Origin: Sphingomonas colocasiae
GTDB lineage: Bacteria > Pseudomonadota > Alphaproteobacteria > Sphingomonadales > Sphingomonadaceae
DNA length: 64,000 bases
Direction of reading: 5' to 3'
NCBI RefSeq assembly: GCF_019880585.1
Contig: NZ_JAINVV010000004.1
Location: 930,001-994,000 of the forward strand
Every line of letters begins with the position of its first letter. The stretch's first letter is position 1. Below are positions 1 to 10,400 of this stretch, in pieces. The notes under the pieces are model-generated. The model was not told the DNA's origin and did no database searches. It saw only the letters and a list, made by a program, of their open reading frames with translations. Position numbers and translations under genes: made by a program.

Positions 1-8
1 CGCTCCTT

Positions 9-1649
9 TTACAGCTTGGCGCTCAGCGCCTTGATCTCGTTGTTCAATATGCGGTCGTTGTCGGAATAATCGACCGGGCAATCGATGAGATGGACACCCG
101 GCGTGTCGAGTGTGTGACGGAGCAACTCCGGCAGATGCTCCGCGCTCTCGACGCGATGGCCCGATGCGCCATAGGCCTCGGCATATTTGACGAAATCGGG
201 ATTGCCGAATTCCAGCCCCCAATCCTTGAAGCCCATATTCGCCTGTTTCCAGCGGATCATGCCGTAGCTGCTGTCGTTGAGGATCAGCACGGTGATGTCG
301 AGCTTGAGCCGGACCGCCGTCTCCATCTCCTGGCTGTTCATCATGAAGCCGCCATCGCCGCAGATCGCCATCACCTTGCGGCCGGGATAGACCATCGCGG
401 AGGCCATGGCGGAGGGCAGGCCGGCGCCCATCGTCGCCAGCGCATTGTCGAGCAGCACCGTATTCTGCTGGCGCGCCGGATAGTTGCGCGCGAACCAGAT
501 CTTGTAGACGCCATTGTCGAGGCAGATGATCCCGTCATTGGGCATCGCCTTGCGCACCTGTTTGACGAGATGCGACGGATAGATCGGAAAGCGCCGGTCA
601 TCCTCAAGACTGGCGGTGTGGTCCAGCTCCGCCTTGCGATAGGCGAGCATCGCCTCGCAACCCCAGCCCTGGGGCACGATATCCTCCTTCATCTGCCAGA
701 TCGCATTGGCGATATCGCCGATCACCTCGATCTCGGGAAAATAGACGGGATCGACCTCGGCCGATCGTGTCGAGACATGGATGACCGGGCAGCCGCCCTG
801 GCGCATGAAGAAAGGCGGCTTCTCGATCACGTCATGGCCGATATTGACGATCAGGTCCGACGCCTCGATCGCCCGGTGGACGAAATCGCCGGCCGAAAGC
901 GCCGCGCAGCCCAGGAATTTGGGATGGGTCTCGTCGATCACGCCCTTGCCGAGCTGGGTGGTGAGGAAGGGAATGCCGGTCTTCTCGACGAACTGGAGCA
1001 GCATGCGCCCGGTCATCTTGCGGTTGGCGCCCGCGCCGATGACGAGCACAGGCGCCTTCGCCTTCTCCAGCATGTTCACCGCGGCGCGCACCGCCTTGGG
1101 ATCGGCGGAGGGGCGGCGGGCAAGGCTGGGCTTGATGGGGACGCTGTCGGTCTTTTCGTCCGCCACATCCTCGGGAAATTCGAGATGGGTGGCGCCGGGT
1201 TTCTCCTCCTCGGCCAGGCGGAACGCCTCGCGCACGCGGCTGGGGATGTTGTCGGCGCTGGCGAGCTGATGCGTATATTTGGTGATCGGGCGCATCATGT
1301 CGACGACGTCGAGGATCTGGAAGCGCCCCTGTTTCGATTTCTTGATCGGTTTCTGCCCGGTCACCATCAGGATCGGCATGCCGCCGAGCTGCGCATAGGC
1401 GGCAGCGGTGACGAGGTTGGTGGCGCCCGGACCAAGCGTCGCCATGCAGACGCCGGTCTTGCCGGTATGGCGGCCATAGGTCGCGGCCATGAAACCGGCG
1501 CCCTGTTCGTGGCGGGTGAGGATCAGCCTGATGCTCGACCGGCTGAGCGAATCGAGCATGTCGAGATTTTCCTCGCCGGGAACGCCGAAGATATATTCGA
1601 CGCCTTCTTCCTCGAGGCATTGAACGAACAGATCGGATGCCTTGGTCAT
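9..1649 (-). CDS. Acetolactate synthase large-subunit-like TPP enzyme
   Basis: A 546-residue thiamine-diphosphate enzyme of the acetohydroxyacid synthase family, which condenses two pyruvates to 2-acetolactate. The N-terminal PYR domain has the catalytic glutamate in the RHEQGAGFMA segment (about residue 47). The C-terminal PP domain carries the GDGGFMMNSQE... ILND magnesium/TPP signature near residues 435-465. No small regulatory subunit gene is adjacent, so a catabolic (AlsS-like) or other carboligase role is as likely as branched-chain amino-acid synthesis. A purine-rich GGGGGAG lies about 10 bases before the ATG. A purine-rich AAGGAG on the same strand sits just past the stop at the window edge, so another gene probably follows. 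Exact substrate is not resolved. Confidence 0.88.
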   Translation of the reverse strand: MTKASDLFVQCLEEEGVEYIFGVPGEENLDMLDSLSRSSIRLILTRHEQGAGFMAATYGRHTGKTGVCMATLGPGATNLVTAAAYAQLGGMPILMVTGQKPIKKSKQGRFQILDVVDMMRPITKYTHQLASADNIPSRVREAFRLAEEEKPGATHLEFPEDVADEKTDSVPIKPSLARRPSADPKAVRAAVNMLEKAKAPVLVIGAGANRKMTGRMLLQFVEKTGIPFLTTQLGKGVIDETHPKFLGCAALSAGDFVHRAIEASDLIVNIGHDVIEKPPFFMRQGGCPVIHVSTRSAEVDPVYFPEIEVIGDIANAIWQMKEDIVPQGWGCEAMLAYRKAELDHTASLEDDRRFPIYPSHLVKQVRKAMPNDGIICLDNGVYKIWFARNYPARQQNTVLLDNALATMGAGLPSAMASAMVYPGRKVMAICGDGGFMMNSQEMETAVRLKLDITVLILNDSSYGMIRWKQANMGFKDWGLEFGNPDFVKYAEAYGASGHRVESAEHLPELLRHTLDTPGVHLIDCPVDYSDNDRILNNEIKALSAKL

Positions 1650-1710
1650 GCCGCTGGTCTCCCCCTCGAGCCCCGTAGAGCGATGGACGTGGTTCAGATG
1701 ATCGCGACCC

Positions 1711-1753
1711 TATAGCAAGATGCGGCGAGTCTCACGTGCCGCATCTTGCTATA
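1711..1753. promoter_or_regulatory. Perfect 16-bp inverted repeat upstream of the acetolactate synthase-like gene
   Basis: Two perfect 16-base arms (1711-1726 and 1738-1753, TATAGCAAGATGCGGC and its complement) surround an 11-base loop. It lies 62 bases before the synthase start and about 100 bases after the stop of the upstream dehydrogenase. No T-tract follows on either strand, so a regulator operator or attenuator hairpin is at least as likely as a terminator. Confidence 0.6.
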
Positions 1754-1854
1754 AGCCCGCGCGGCGCTTGAGCGACCCAAGGTGCGGATGCGTCAGCATT
1801 CCTGCGCCTTGCTATCCATGCTGGTGGTAAGCCTGTTCGCACCGTGAGTCATCC

Positions 1855-2805
1855 TCAATAGCCGCGCGCGGGATCGACCAGATTCTCGAGCGGTTCGCCC
1901 GCCAGATAGCTGCGGAGATTCCGGGCGAACAGCTCTGCCGCGCGTGGGAACAGCCGGGTTTGCGATCGTCCCGACAGATGCATGGTGATGATGACGTTGG
2001 GCATCGCCCAGAGCGGATTTTCGGGCGGAAGCGGTTCCGGCGTCATCACGTCGAGGAACGCGCCCGCGATCCGGCGGAGGCGCAGCGCCGCGATCAGCGC
2101 ATCCTGATCGACCAGCTCGCCGCGCGCGACATTGATCAGCCAGGCATTGGATCGCATCGCCGCGAAATCGCTTTCGCCGAGCAGCGCCTGCGTCTCGCCT
2201 GTCGAGGGGGCGGCGAGCACGACCCAGTCGAACTCGCCCAGCCGTCCGCGCCAGGCATCGGGCCCGATGATGTTCGGATCGTTGGACGGCGAACGGCGCA
2301 CGCCCGTCACGCGAACCCCCAACCCCTTCAGCCGCTCGCCGATCGCCGCGCCGATCGCGCCATAGCCGATCACCAGTGCGCTGCTTTCCCACAATTCGGT
2401 ATTGCCCGGTGGTACGACCGGCCATTCGCGCCGATCCTGCGCGCGGACAACCTGATGGAAACCCTTGGCGGCCGCCAGTACGCCCATCACCGCATATTCG
2501 GCGACCGGGATCGCGCCCAGTCCGGCGCCATTGGTGATCGCGACGCCGCGCTCGGCCAGCAGGTCGAGTGGGAGCGCGTCGAGCCCGGCGAAGACGCTGG
2601 TCAGCCATTTCAGCTTCTCCGCCGCCGCCGCCGCCCGGCCGATATCCGCGGGCACCTGTTGGTCGAACCAGCCGATCTCCGCCTCCGGCGCCAGCGCGAT
2701 CGCTTCCTCGGCGGTGGTGAACCAGTGCGCGTCGATCTCCGGCGGAAGCTGGCGTTCGATGAGCGATCGGGCATAGGCGGGAAAGACGGCGTTGATCCGG
2801 CGCAT
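1855..2805 (-). CDS. D-2-hydroxyacid dehydrogenase (NAD-binding)
   Basis: A 316-residue protein of the D-isomer-specific 2-hydroxyacid dehydrogenase family, which reduces 2-oxoacids to D-2-hydroxyacids with NAD(P)H. The cofactor-binding Rossmann segment is seen as LVIGYGAIGAAIGERL, near the middle. The family arginine is probably in INVARGELVDQDAL, and the catalytic histidine region falls in the IITMHLSGRS segment. Length fits the family. The ATG at 2805 has GGAG four bases upstream, which supports this start. It faces the same way as the acetolactate synthase-like gene, with about 200 bases between them, so it may be in the same unit. Substrate is not predictable from sequence. Confidence 0.85.
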   Translation of the reverse strand: MRRINAVFPAYARSLIERQLPPEIDAHWFTTAEEAIALAPEAEIGWFDQQVPADIGRAAAAAEKLKWLTSVFAGLDALPLDLLAERGVAITNGAGLGAIPVAEYAVMGVLAAAKGFHQVVRAQDRREWPVVPPGNTELWESSALVIGYGAIGAAIGERLKGLGVRVTGVRRSPSNDPNIIGPDAWRGRLGEFDWVVLAAPSTGETQALLGESDFAAMRSNAWLINVARGELVDQDALIAALRLRRIAGAFLDVMTPEPLPPENPLWAMPNVIITMHLSGRSQTRLFPRAAELFARNLRSYLAGEPLENLVDPARGY

Positions 2806-2905
2806 ATGTCTCCACCTTTCGATGTCGAGGGCGTCAACGGATGCCGCAAAGCGGGCCCTAGCTCAAGCGCGGCACCTTTGGCGAGCCCCGGACAAAGCTG
2901 CCCAT

Positions 2906-2983
2906 GTCATTGCGAGGCGCGTAGCGGCGCGGCAATCCAGCGTTTGACGCATCGCTGGATTGCCGCGCTTCGCTCGCAATGAC
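2906..2983. repeat. Dispersed palindromic repeat (REP-like hairpin)
   Basis: A long imperfect inverted repeat: GTCATTGCGAG... GGCAATCCAGCG on the left (2906-2942) is mirrored by CGCTGGATTGCC... GCAATGAC on the right (2953-2983), with a short loop. It lies between the dehydrogenase start and the cysS stop. The sequence matches a type of interspersed palindrome common in proteobacterial intergenic gaps. It could fold in RNA and act as a terminator for neither or both genes. Confidence 0.7.
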
Positions 2984-3017
2984 GATGCGCGGAGCAGGTG
3001 CATTCTCCCCCGGCGCG

Positions 3018-4424
3018 TCAATCCAGTGCGATCTTCCAGTCCCAACCCAGCGGATCACCGTCCATGATCTCGATGCCCTGTGCCGCCAGCGCGTCACGAA
3101 CGCGATCGGACGTCGCGAAATCCTTCGCGGCGCGCGCCTGCCGACGCTCGGCGATCCGCGCCTCCACCTCATCCTCGCTCAGCACCGCATCGGCGGGACG
3201 GACGCGCAGATCGGCGCGGGTGAGCGACAACAGGTTCAGGCCAAGCACCTCGTCCATCCGCGCCACGGTCGCACGCGACTTCTGCGCGATCGCCTTGTCG
3301 AGCAGCGGCAGCGCCTTGGGCAGATTGAGATCGTCCGAAATGGCTTCGTCGAACGCATCGAGCAGCGCCCGATCGGGTTCGCCGCCATCATCGGCGAGCG
3401 CCGAGACGGCGATCACCCAGCGGCGCAGGCGCGTGAGCGCCGCGACCAGGCTTTCCGCGCTGAATTCGAGTTCCGAGCGATAATGCGCGGAAATGCACAT
3501 CAGCCGATAGGCGAGCGGATGGATGCCCCGGTCGATCAGCGACTGGAGCGTGGTGAAGCCGCCCTTGGACTTCGACATCTTGCCGCCGCGATCGACCAGG
3601 AAATTATTGTGCATCCACCAGTTCGCGCCGGTGTTGGCGGTGCAGCTATGCGCCTGGTTTTGCGCGATCTCGTTGGGATGGTGGATTTCGCGATGGTCGA
3701 TCCCACCGGTGTGGATATCGAACTGGTCGCCCAGATATTTGCGACTCATCACCGAGCATTCGAGATGCCAGCCGGGTGCGCCGCGCCCCCAGGGTGAATC
3801 CCATTCCATCTGCCGGTTCTCGCCCGGCGCGCTCTTGCGCCAGATCGCGAAATCCTGCGCATGGCGTTTGCCCGCCACCGGATCGATCCGGCTCTCGCCT
3901 TCATCGTCGGTGGTGCGCGCAAGCCGGCCGTAATCGGGAACCGTCGACACGTCGAAATACAGGCCCGTTTCCAGCTCGTAGCAATGGCGCGGGGCGATGT
4001 CGGTCGCGAATTCCACCATTTCGATGATGTGATCGGTCGCGACGGACCACAGGCTGGGCGGGCGGATGTTGAGATCCGCCAGATTGCGCTTGAACGCCTC
4101 GGTATAATGCGCGGCGATATCCCAGATGCTCTTGGCCTGCGCGCGCGCGGCGGCCTCCATCTTGTCGTCGCCGGCATCGGCGTCGGACGTCAGATGGCCG
4201 ACATCGGTGATGTTGATGATGTGCGTGAGCTGCCAGCCCTTCCAGGCGAGCACGCGGCTCAGCGTGTCGGTGAAGACATAGGCGCGCAGATTGCCGAGAT
4301 GGGCGTAGTTATAGACCGTTGGGCCGCAGGAATAGACGCGCACATGATCGGGATCGATCGGCGCGAACGGCCGGGCCGCGCGCGTCAGGCTGTCGTAGAG
4401 AATGAGCGATGCGCCTTGGGTCAT
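3018..4424 (-). CDS. cysS: Cysteinyl-tRNA synthetase
   Basis: A 468-residue class I aminoacyl-tRNA synthetase that charges tRNA-Cys. The HIGH-type motif is HLGN at residues 42-45. The first zinc-ligand cysteine lies in YSCGPTVY (C33), the ECSVMS segment is present in the middle, and the KMSKS loop is seen as GKMSKSKG. Length fits bacterial CysS. The open frame extends to a TTG at 4445, but the ATG at 4424 (MTQGASLILY) begins at the usual position and was chosen. The gene starts only about 55 bases after the stop of the giant TPS exoprotein gene on the same strand. The tRNA-Cys gene is in this same window at 19.25 kb. Confidence 0.96.
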   Translation of the reverse strand: MTQGASLILYDSLTRAARPFAPIDPDHVRVYSCGPTVYNYAHLGNLRAYVFTDTLSRVLAWKGWQLTHIINITDVGHLTSDADAGDDKMEAAARAQAKSIWDIAAHYTEAFKRNLADLNIRPPSLWSVATDHIIEMVEFATDIAPRHCYELETGLYFDVSTVPDYGRLARTTDDEGESRIDPVAGKRHAQDFAIWRKSAPGENRQMEWDSPWGRGAPGWHLECSVMSRKYLGDQFDIHTGGIDHREIHHPNEIAQNQAHSCTANTGANWWMHNNFLVDRGGKMSKSKGGFTTLQSLIDRGIHPLAYRLMCISAHYRSELEFSAESLVAALTRLRRWVIAVSALADDGGEPDRALLDAFDEAISDDLNLPKALPLLDKAIAQKSRATVARMDEVLGLNLLSLTRADLRVRPADAVLSEDEVEARIAERRQARAAKDFATSDRVRDALAAQGIEIMDGDPLGWDWKIALD

Positions 4425-4479
4425 GGTGCGAGCCAATCCCCGCAAAACGCGTCCGCGTCAACCATGGTGACGCCGGGTC

Positions 4480-7400
4480 TCACGGCGGGGAGGGGGGCGG
4501 TTTCGCCGGTGGCGGGGCAGGGCAGTCGCCTTGCTTCGCCGGATCGCAATCCTGCGCGATCCAGAGATCGTCATTGCCCGATCCCGTCACGGGTTCGTCG
4601 ATCAGCGGCTGATAGCCGAAGCTGTCGACGTCCTCGATCTCGATCTGCGCGATCCGCAACCCTTCATCGACATCGGTTTCGACGGGCCCTTCGATCCGGT
4701 CGCGCGTCGGTGTGTCCACGATCCGGTCCGGCGTCGGCGTGGGTGTCGGGGTAGGCGTTGGCGTCGGAGTTGGTGTTGGTGTGGGTGTCGGGGTAGGCGT
4801 TGGTGTCGGTGTCGGTGTCGGTGTCGGTGTGGGGGTAGGCGTCGGAGTGGGCGTTGGTGTGGGAGTCGGCGTTGGTGTGGGAGTAGGCGTCGGCGTGACG
4901 CAGTTGCCTGCGGCGGTGATCACGCAGCCGTTGATTGTCGATCCGGCGGCGAAACCCGACGCGGATGGCGCGGGCTGGCCGTTGATGGTGACGTTGGGGA
5001 TGGTGTCGAGGCCGGTGATCGGCGTGCCGCCGGCCGGAACCACGTGTCCGTTGATCGCGATATGCGGGGTTGCGCCTTGCGCGGTGGCGATCGCGATGCC
5101 GCTGGCCCCAGCCGTGAAGCCGCGCCGTTGGGCATAGGCGGTGCCGGCGCCGCTGTTCTGAATGTAGAGGCCGTTGCTCACCGTGAAGCGCAGGCCGCGC
5201 GCGCGCAGCATGCCTTGGTCGATCGTCGCGCCGTCATTGCTGCCCAGCCGCGTATCGATCGCGGCGATGTCGTCGCTGGCGAGCACGGTCTCGGTGGCGC
5301 CCGCCGAAGCCGCGATGATGTCGCCCGCCGAGAGCGCGATCGTGCCGCCCAGCGCGTCATTGGGCCCGCGCACGTCGATCGATCCGGTCGCGGCGTCGAT
5401 GGCGATGAGTTCGCCGGCCTGGATGGCGAAGGCGTTGGCGTCGCCGGCGCCGGTCATCGCGACCGCGCCGTCCAGGCGGACCCGGCCGGTCGTGCGGATG
5501 GTGAAAGCGCCCTGCGCGCCAAGCTGGCCGACAGGGGCGTTGGCGCGGCTGGCGATTGTCATCGCGCCGACGATCACATCGGGCGCGTTGGTGCCGCTTG
5601 CGGCGGTGCGCGGGGCGATCAACGTGATGTCGTCGCCAAAGACCCTGCCCAGTTCGTCGGCGGACAGGCTGTAACCGTCGGTGGTCGAAGCGCCGCCATA
5701 GAAGCTCCGCCGCGTATCGTCGCTATTGCTCAGTTCCACCAATGTCGTCGTGCCCACCGTGCCGATCCGGCCGCCGCCGGCGATCGCAATGTCGCCCGAC
5801 GCGATCTTGACGGTGTCGCCGGTGGCGAGCGTACTGACCGTCGTGCCGCCCTTGGACGCGAGCGCCAGAGCGCCGTCCGCCTGAACACTGCCGACGGTCA
5901 ATGCGCCGCCACTGCTCGTCAGTTCGATATCGCCGCTCGCCGTGCCGCTGTTGACGGAGAGGGCGCCGCCCGCGAGCACGCTGAGCCCGCCCGCGGTCGC
6001 CTGCGCCGAAAGGAGCGTCAGATCCTTGGTCGCGGTCAGGTCGATCGATTTGCCCAATGCCGTGACCTGGCCCGCCGCGACAAGGTCGGTCGAGACGGTG
6101 ACCGCACCCGCTTCCGCCTTCAGCGTGACGGGGCCGCCCGCCTGGATGGTCTTCACCGCCAGGCCGGTATCGGCGATCTGGCTCATCGCGCCGGCGCCGG
6201 TGGTCTTGGCCGTGTCGATCGTCGCGCTGCCGTCTAGATCGACCGAAAGCGCTCCCGCGGCGCTCAGTATGCCCGCGGTCAGGCTGGCGCTGCCGGTATC
6301 GGTGATCGCGATGTCGCGCGTGGCGACCGCGCTGTCGATCTTGATCGCCTGACTGCCGAGCGCCGCGATCGAAAGATCAGCTGCCGTGCTGCCGACACCT
6401 GCATTCGCGGACGCGATGGTGATCGCACCCGGCGCGCTGATCGTGACACCGCTTTTGCCGGTGATCGTCCCGGCATCGATCGTCGATGTCGTCGATACGA
6501 GCTGGGCGATTCCGCCCGCATCGACCTCTTCGGCGAACAATGCGGTGTTGGCCTTAAGCGTGATTGCATCGCCGGCCGTCAGGCTCGTCGCATTGAGCGT
6601 TCCCGTGGTCGCTGTGGCGAGAATATCGTCATCGACCAGGATGGTGCCGAGCGTGATCGTCGGCGCGCTTGCCTTGAGGAAATCGGAGGCGCCGCCATTG
6701 CCGGTGAGCGAGCCGAGCGACAGCGTGCCGCCGGTCGTCGCGATATCAAGGCCCTTGGTCACCGCATCGCCGATCGCCAGGCCGTTCGCTGCGCGGATCG
6801 TGGCGGTCGATGGGCCGCTCAGCCGCAGCAGGTTGGAGATCGCGACCTCGCCGGGCACCGTCAATATGCCGGCCCCAGTGATCACGCCGAGCGCGTTGAT
6901 GCTGTTCAGCGGTCCGGATATGTCGATCGTTCGAACGCGGAGGTCCCGGCCGACCGACAGGTCGAGATTGCGGTTCGAAAGCAGTGAAAGATTGGCGCCG
7001 GTTATGTCTCGGCCCGCGATCAGCGAGACGATCTCGCCTCGCAGCGTGCGATCGGGCGGGCCGCCGACGCCGACGATGTCGCGCCCTGCGTGCATGCGCA
7101 GTTGGCCGCTGGCGTTCACCGTGCCGCTGATCAGTATGTCGACCGGCGCATAGGTGCCGACCAGTTCGATCGGATCGACGCCGGCGGTGATGTCGATCGA
7201 ACCACCTGTCAGCGGCGTGCCGCTGGCCGGTCCGGTCGTGCGCGCATTGGTGATGGCGACGGTGCCGAGCGCATGGACACCCAGGGTATCGACGGCGCGC
7301 AGATCGGCGGCGATAATGTTGCCCGTGCGTGCGCGAACGGTCAGGCTGGCGCCGGCGCTGACGATCGTGCCGGTGCCGGCGGTGAAATTCTTGCCGGCGT

Positions 7401-10400
7401 CGAAGACGGCGGAACCGCTGGTGATCGACGAAGCGTTCGGCGTGGTCTGGCTGCCATGGCTTACGGTGATATCCCCCCCGGCGAAGACGCTGGCCGTGCC
7501 GCCGATGGCGAGCGTGCCGTTGCCGGCGATGGCGAAGCTGGCATTGCCGCCCGTTTCGACCGAGAAATCGCCAGTAACCGGCAATGGGGCGCCCGCGCTT
7601 TCGAACTGGAAGCCTTTGCCCGCAGCCCCGCTGCCCAGGGCTTCGGCCAGGACGCTGGCGATCTTCACCGATCCGTTCGGGCCATTCGCCGGATCGGCGA
7701 GCCGGGCGAGGCCGGCGACGGCATTGGGCCCGGGAGAGCCGCCGATCAGCCCGCCATTCCCGTTGGCGCGGAGGCTGAGCGCACCGACGGTGCGACCGTT
7801 CGGGGCCACCGGATCCGAGCCCTGATTGACGAATTGCGCCGTCCCGCCGGTTCCTGCGCCATTCTCCGGCTGGGTGCCTTTGGATACGGGCTGGGCATCG
7901 CCCGCGACGCCGGATGCATCGAGCGCGAGTATGTTGATCGCATAGCTTGCGTTGTTCGCCAGCACCTGCGCAAGCCCGCCGGTGCCCGAGCCTCCGGCGC
8001 CCGGCGCAACATCCTCGTTCCCGCTGAAGCCACCCAGGCCGCCGGATCCCTGGGCATATAGCCCCGTCGCCGCCGCCGTCACCTTGGCGCCGCCGAGCGC
8101 CAGGGTCACGGTTCCGCCGGTGCCGTCGCCGCCGTTGGATGCCGGGTTGAGGCCGATTCCATCTCCGCCGGCGCCACCGTTGCCGAGCGCGGAGAGTTGC
8201 AGCAAGTCGGTGATGACGCTGCCGCTGGTCGCGGTGAAGCTGACTGTGCCGCCGATGCCGTCGCCGGCAAAGCCAGCATATTCCTCGGTGGTGTTGGGAC
8301 TGATCGCCATACCGCCGTTGCCGCCCGCCGCCGCGAACATGGTATCGACGTCCACCGTGCCGCCATTGACGGTGATGCCGATCGTCCCGCCCTGGCCGAT
8401 GCCGGCGGCCAGAAGACCGCTCTCTGTCGGCGATTCCACGGCATGGCCGCCGAAACCATGGCTGCTCGCCGAGATCTCGTTGCCGATCAGCGTGCCGCCC
8501 GAAGATGTGATGTTGATCGTGCCGCCCTTGCCCAGTCCGCCACTGCCTGTCGCGTAGGGCACGCCTTCGTCGGTGAAATTGGCGGCACCGCTGACGTCGA
8601 TGAAGATCCGGTCGAAATCGATTCCGGCCTTGGTTCCGCCCGCCTGCGTCTGCACGGTCGCCGTTCCACCCTGGCCGGTGCCCGGTGTACCGCCGCTGTT
8701 CCGGCCCGCCTGGCCGCTCGCGGTCATGGTGAGGGTGTTCGCCGCTTGGATGCTTCCGCCATTGGCCAGCAATGCGACGGTTCCGCCGATACCGTCCGCG
8801 CCCTGCGTGCCCGATCCGCCCTTGCCGTTGGCGGAAAGAGTCAGGAAATTCGAGAATTTGGCGGCCCCTTCGATCCCCGCGGCATCGCTTGCGGTCAGGC
8901 TGACATTGCCGCCCGTGGTCGCGCCGATCGATATGCTCGGCAGTTCGGTGCCGAAGGCGTTCGCATCGGCGGTGAACTGGCCGGTCTGTGCGGTCAGTGT
9001 GCCCCCGGCAACGGAAACGGAGACGGTGCCGCCCTTGGTGGTGCCGGCCTTGGTCGGCAACAAGTCCGCCGCGAATGCCCAATCGATGCTGGCCGATCCG
9101 GAGAGGGCCGAATTTACATCCAGCAGCGCGCCGTTGGTCGCCTGGATCTGGACGGTGCCCGCCTGGCTCGATCCCGATGCGGTGCCCGCGATCCGGCTGA
9201 GCGCGTTGGACTGGACGGTAACGTTTCCACCCGATTTGAGCGACACGCCACTTCCTGAGACGGCCAGGCGCGCGATGCTCGACGCGCCGTTCGCGATGCC
9301 GTTGGCGCCGGTGCCGGAGCCTGCGCCGCCAGTGGAGCTCGCATCGATCGCGACGGCGCCGGTCGTGGTCGTGCCGCCACTGGCGACGAATTCGGCCAGT
9401 CCGCCCGTACCGTCGCCACCACTGCCGGTGATGCCGGCATTGGCGCCCATGCCCTGGGCCAGGACATCGACCTCTCCCAGCGACAATGTGCCGCCCTTGT
9501 TCAGGATCTGCGCGGTGCCACCCTTGCCGTCGCCGCCATCACCCGAACTGGTCAGGCCGAAACCCTGTGCTTCGACGGTCGTGGCGCCCTGGACGGTCAG
9601 GATCGGGGCGGGGCCGCCGCCGTCGAGCTGGAGCGTCGCGATGCCGCCGATGCCGTCTCCCCCCGGCGTCAGGGCGATGCCGCTGGCCTTGATGTTGAGC
9701 AGGCCGGCGATATCGACCTTCGCGGCGTTGTCGAGCGTGCCCGACTCGGCGTTGGTGACACCAAGGCGCAGGCTGGCCGAAATCGGCGATATCAGCGAGA
9801 GATCGCCCTTGGCGACGATGCTCTCGTCGAGATCCGCGACCATCGAAACGCCCTTGGCGCCGGTCAGCGAGGCATCCCCTTCGAACAGCAGCTTGGTGCC
9901 ACGCGATGGATTGGCGTCGATCGTGCCGGTGGTGACGCCGACAAGGTCGGAACCGAAGGTGGCGGTGCCGATCTTGATGTCGACCGATTTGGTGGTGTCC
10001 GCGATGGCGGCGATGCCGGTGCCCGCAATGTCGGCGATGTCGTAGCCGCCCGAGAGGATCACGCCGCCCTTGGTCGCGGCGGCGCTTGCCGCCGAGGTGC
10101 CGAGCGAGCCGCCGACGAGCATGGTGATCGCGTTGTTCTTGGGGAGGGCCGCGACATAGACGCGCTGCGCGCCATCGAACGGCCCGCCGGAATTCGGCGC
10201 CTGGCCGCTGACGCCGCTATGGACGATCGCCTCCGACATCGTCGTGCCGGTGATCATGTTGATGTCGAACAGGCCCTGGTTGATCGTCACATCGACTTCC
10301 TCGGCCGCGATCATCGCGACCGATCCGTCGATATGGATCGTCCCGCCCTGGACGACGCGCGGCGCGACCAGCGCGACATAGGCGCTGGTGCCGTTGGTGG

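Noticed and set aside
90-1715. Long open frame on the plus strand opposite the acetolactate synthase-like gene
   Set aside because: Its amino-acid composition is His/Arg/Asp-rich and it mirrors the minus-strand gene, which has complete TPP-enzyme motifs. It is an antisense artefact of high GC.
4733-4894. Array-like repeat considered as CRISPR
   Set aside because: Six-base units with no spacers, inside a coding frame giving Pro-Thr. It is a coding tandem repeat.
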